A model generated the notes under the pieces. It made no database searches and was not told the DNA's origin. It was given only the letters and a program-made list of their open reading frames with translations. Source: Caballeronia glathei (lineage in GTDB: Bacteria; Pseudomonadota; Gammaproteobacteria; Burkholderiales; Burkholderiaceae). Taken from it: DNA of 42,817 bases. The position numbers were made by a program, and so were the translations under genes. The stretch lies in the NCBI RefSeq assembly GCF_000698595.1, contig NZ_JFHC01000069.1, positions 1 to 42,817 on the forward strand. The letters run 5' to 3'. Below, one piece after another: positions 42,181 through 42,817 of this stretch. Each line of letters starts with the position of its first letter. The stretch's first letter is position 1.

Positions 42181-42417
42181 GTGAATATGGTGAAATCCGA
42201 AATAGGACAACTGGAGAAGGCGCTAAACGCTTTGGTTAACCGCCCGCGGCTTATCCGTCGCGACTATTGGACATCGCAGATCGAGTGCCTATTGGGACGT
42301 TCTAGTCTGTCGGTTCACGATCGACAACGCTTATCCACTCTCCTGGACTTGCTCGGGCGCACCGCCGCAGAATGCGGTGCCTCAGCGCAGAACTGCCAGC
42401 CGACGGGAAGTCTTTGA
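42181..42417 (+). CDS. small hypothetical protein
   Basis: A 78-residue soluble protein from GTG 42181 (or 76 from ATG 42187), chosen because GGAG lies 6 bases upstream. The N-terminal half reads VKSEIGQLEKALNALVNRPR and then IRRDYWTSQIECLL, a helical, moderately basic arrangement; two cysteines are near the C-terminus (CGASAQNC). No family is recognised. It appears to be monocistronic. Confidence 0.6.
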   Translation: MNMVKSEIGQLEKALNALVNRPRLIRRDYWTSQIECLLGRSSLSVHDRQRLSTLLDLLGRTAAECGASAQNCQPTGSL

Positions 42418-42817
42418 GCAATGCGCCGCTGTGCACAACGCAGCTTTCGTTGTCCAGCAATTGCCGCGGTCGTATTGCCGACGCGGAACTCGGCAACACA
42501 CCTGCCTCAAGTGCTTCTAGCCGCGTCCCACATGTGCATCACCTCACCCGGCACCTCGCAGGCACCGCGGCCTGATTTCGAACTCACACCGCGCCGCTGG
42601 AGCGGCCCGTGCCACACATTCCTCATCGAACCCTTCGACGCCGTCGGGAACGTGTGACCCGACGGCGGTCTCTCCCCTGACGACGAAATCGAAGGCATGC
42701 TGATGATGCACCCGCCCTCGACCTGCACCGAGACTTGCGTCGCAAGCCCAACAGAAATCGTGACGGCACTCAACGATCTCTACATTGTTTTGAGGTTGAC
42801 CCGGTTCGACGGATAGA
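42418..42817. other. 400-bp right edge, no firm gene
   Basis: Open frames are present but none is recognised. A 39-codon reading (MLMMHPPSTCTETC at 42697 to TAG 42814-42816) and the + frame ending in PFDAVGNV at 42657 both lack ribosome-binding sites. A perfect inverted repeat lies at 42640-42666. Confidence 0.4.
42640..42666. repeat. perfect 9-bp inverted repeat
   Basis: GCCGTCGGG (42640-42648) and CCCGACGGC (42658-42666) are exact inverted arms with a 9-base loop. It lacks a T tract on either side. It may be a Rho-linked hairpin, an operator or a structured RNA element; nothing near it decides. Confidence 0.6.

Overview
The window looks like an accessory stretch of a Burkholderiaceae genome (Burkholderia, Paraburkholderia or Caballeronia), possibly on a secondary replicon. 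The reasons are the high GC of most genes, the imuA-imuB-dnaE2 SOS cassette, a Ku gene with a lysine/alanine-rich tail, and many LysR, MocR and GlxA-type regulators beside small redox operons. No tRNA, rRNA, CRISPR array or replication origin was seen. Organism assignment is inference from gene content only.

Layout. 1-2.4 kb: a small outer-membrane-type lipoprotein with a clear terminator, then three unrecognised small genes. 2.5-7.8 kb: imuA-imuB-dnaE2 behind a consensus LexA box, with dnaE2 broken by an in-frame stop at codon 729. 7.9-12.5 kb: a divergent module in which a LysR regulator faces a serine hydrolase, an NmrA-like protein and an aldo/keto reductase. 12.5-21.6 kb: metabolic and stress genes (isochorismatase-like hydrolase, SMR efflux protein, AhpD-like protein, MocR regulator, SDR, HD-domain protein, GlxA-type regulator) separated by gene debris. 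Two copies of a ~360-bp repeat and a truncated duplicate of the isochorismatase gene lie here. 21.6-25.9 kb: unrecognised membrane proteins, a convergent cluster of five small membrane or short genes, a PIN/RHH toxin-antitoxin pair and a tyrosine recombinase fragment. 26-29.7 kb: a DNA-damage group (SRAP protein, lone receiver domain, Ku, a MerR/TPR protein translationally coupled to Ku, one unknown). 30-36.4 kb: a CelD/BcsL-like acetyltransferase, a cysteine-free Ser/Ala-rich protein, and a CSS-EAL c-di-GMP phosphodiesterase. 36.4-42.8 kb: an IS21-family remnant, a beta-propeller with a calcium-loop-like insert, a frameshifted acyltransferase-3 gene, a decayed cytX transporter and a small unknown gene.

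Two DNA-repair strategies sit about 20 kb apart: the SOS mutasome (apparently disabled through dnaE2) and a Ku/SRAP group. At least ten genes are broken or fragmentary: dnaE2, azoR, a secreted protein, a UvrD-like helicase, a response regulator, an isochorismatase copy, a recombinase, istB, an acyltransferase and cytX. This suggests a region of insertion and decay. Two of the breaks (23676-23679 and 39507-39511) are one base in a homopolymer, so read error must be excluded there. The best candidates for something undescribed are the small-membrane-gene cluster at 22.8-24.4 kb, the Ku-coupled MerR/TPR protein, and the dispersed 360-bp repeat.
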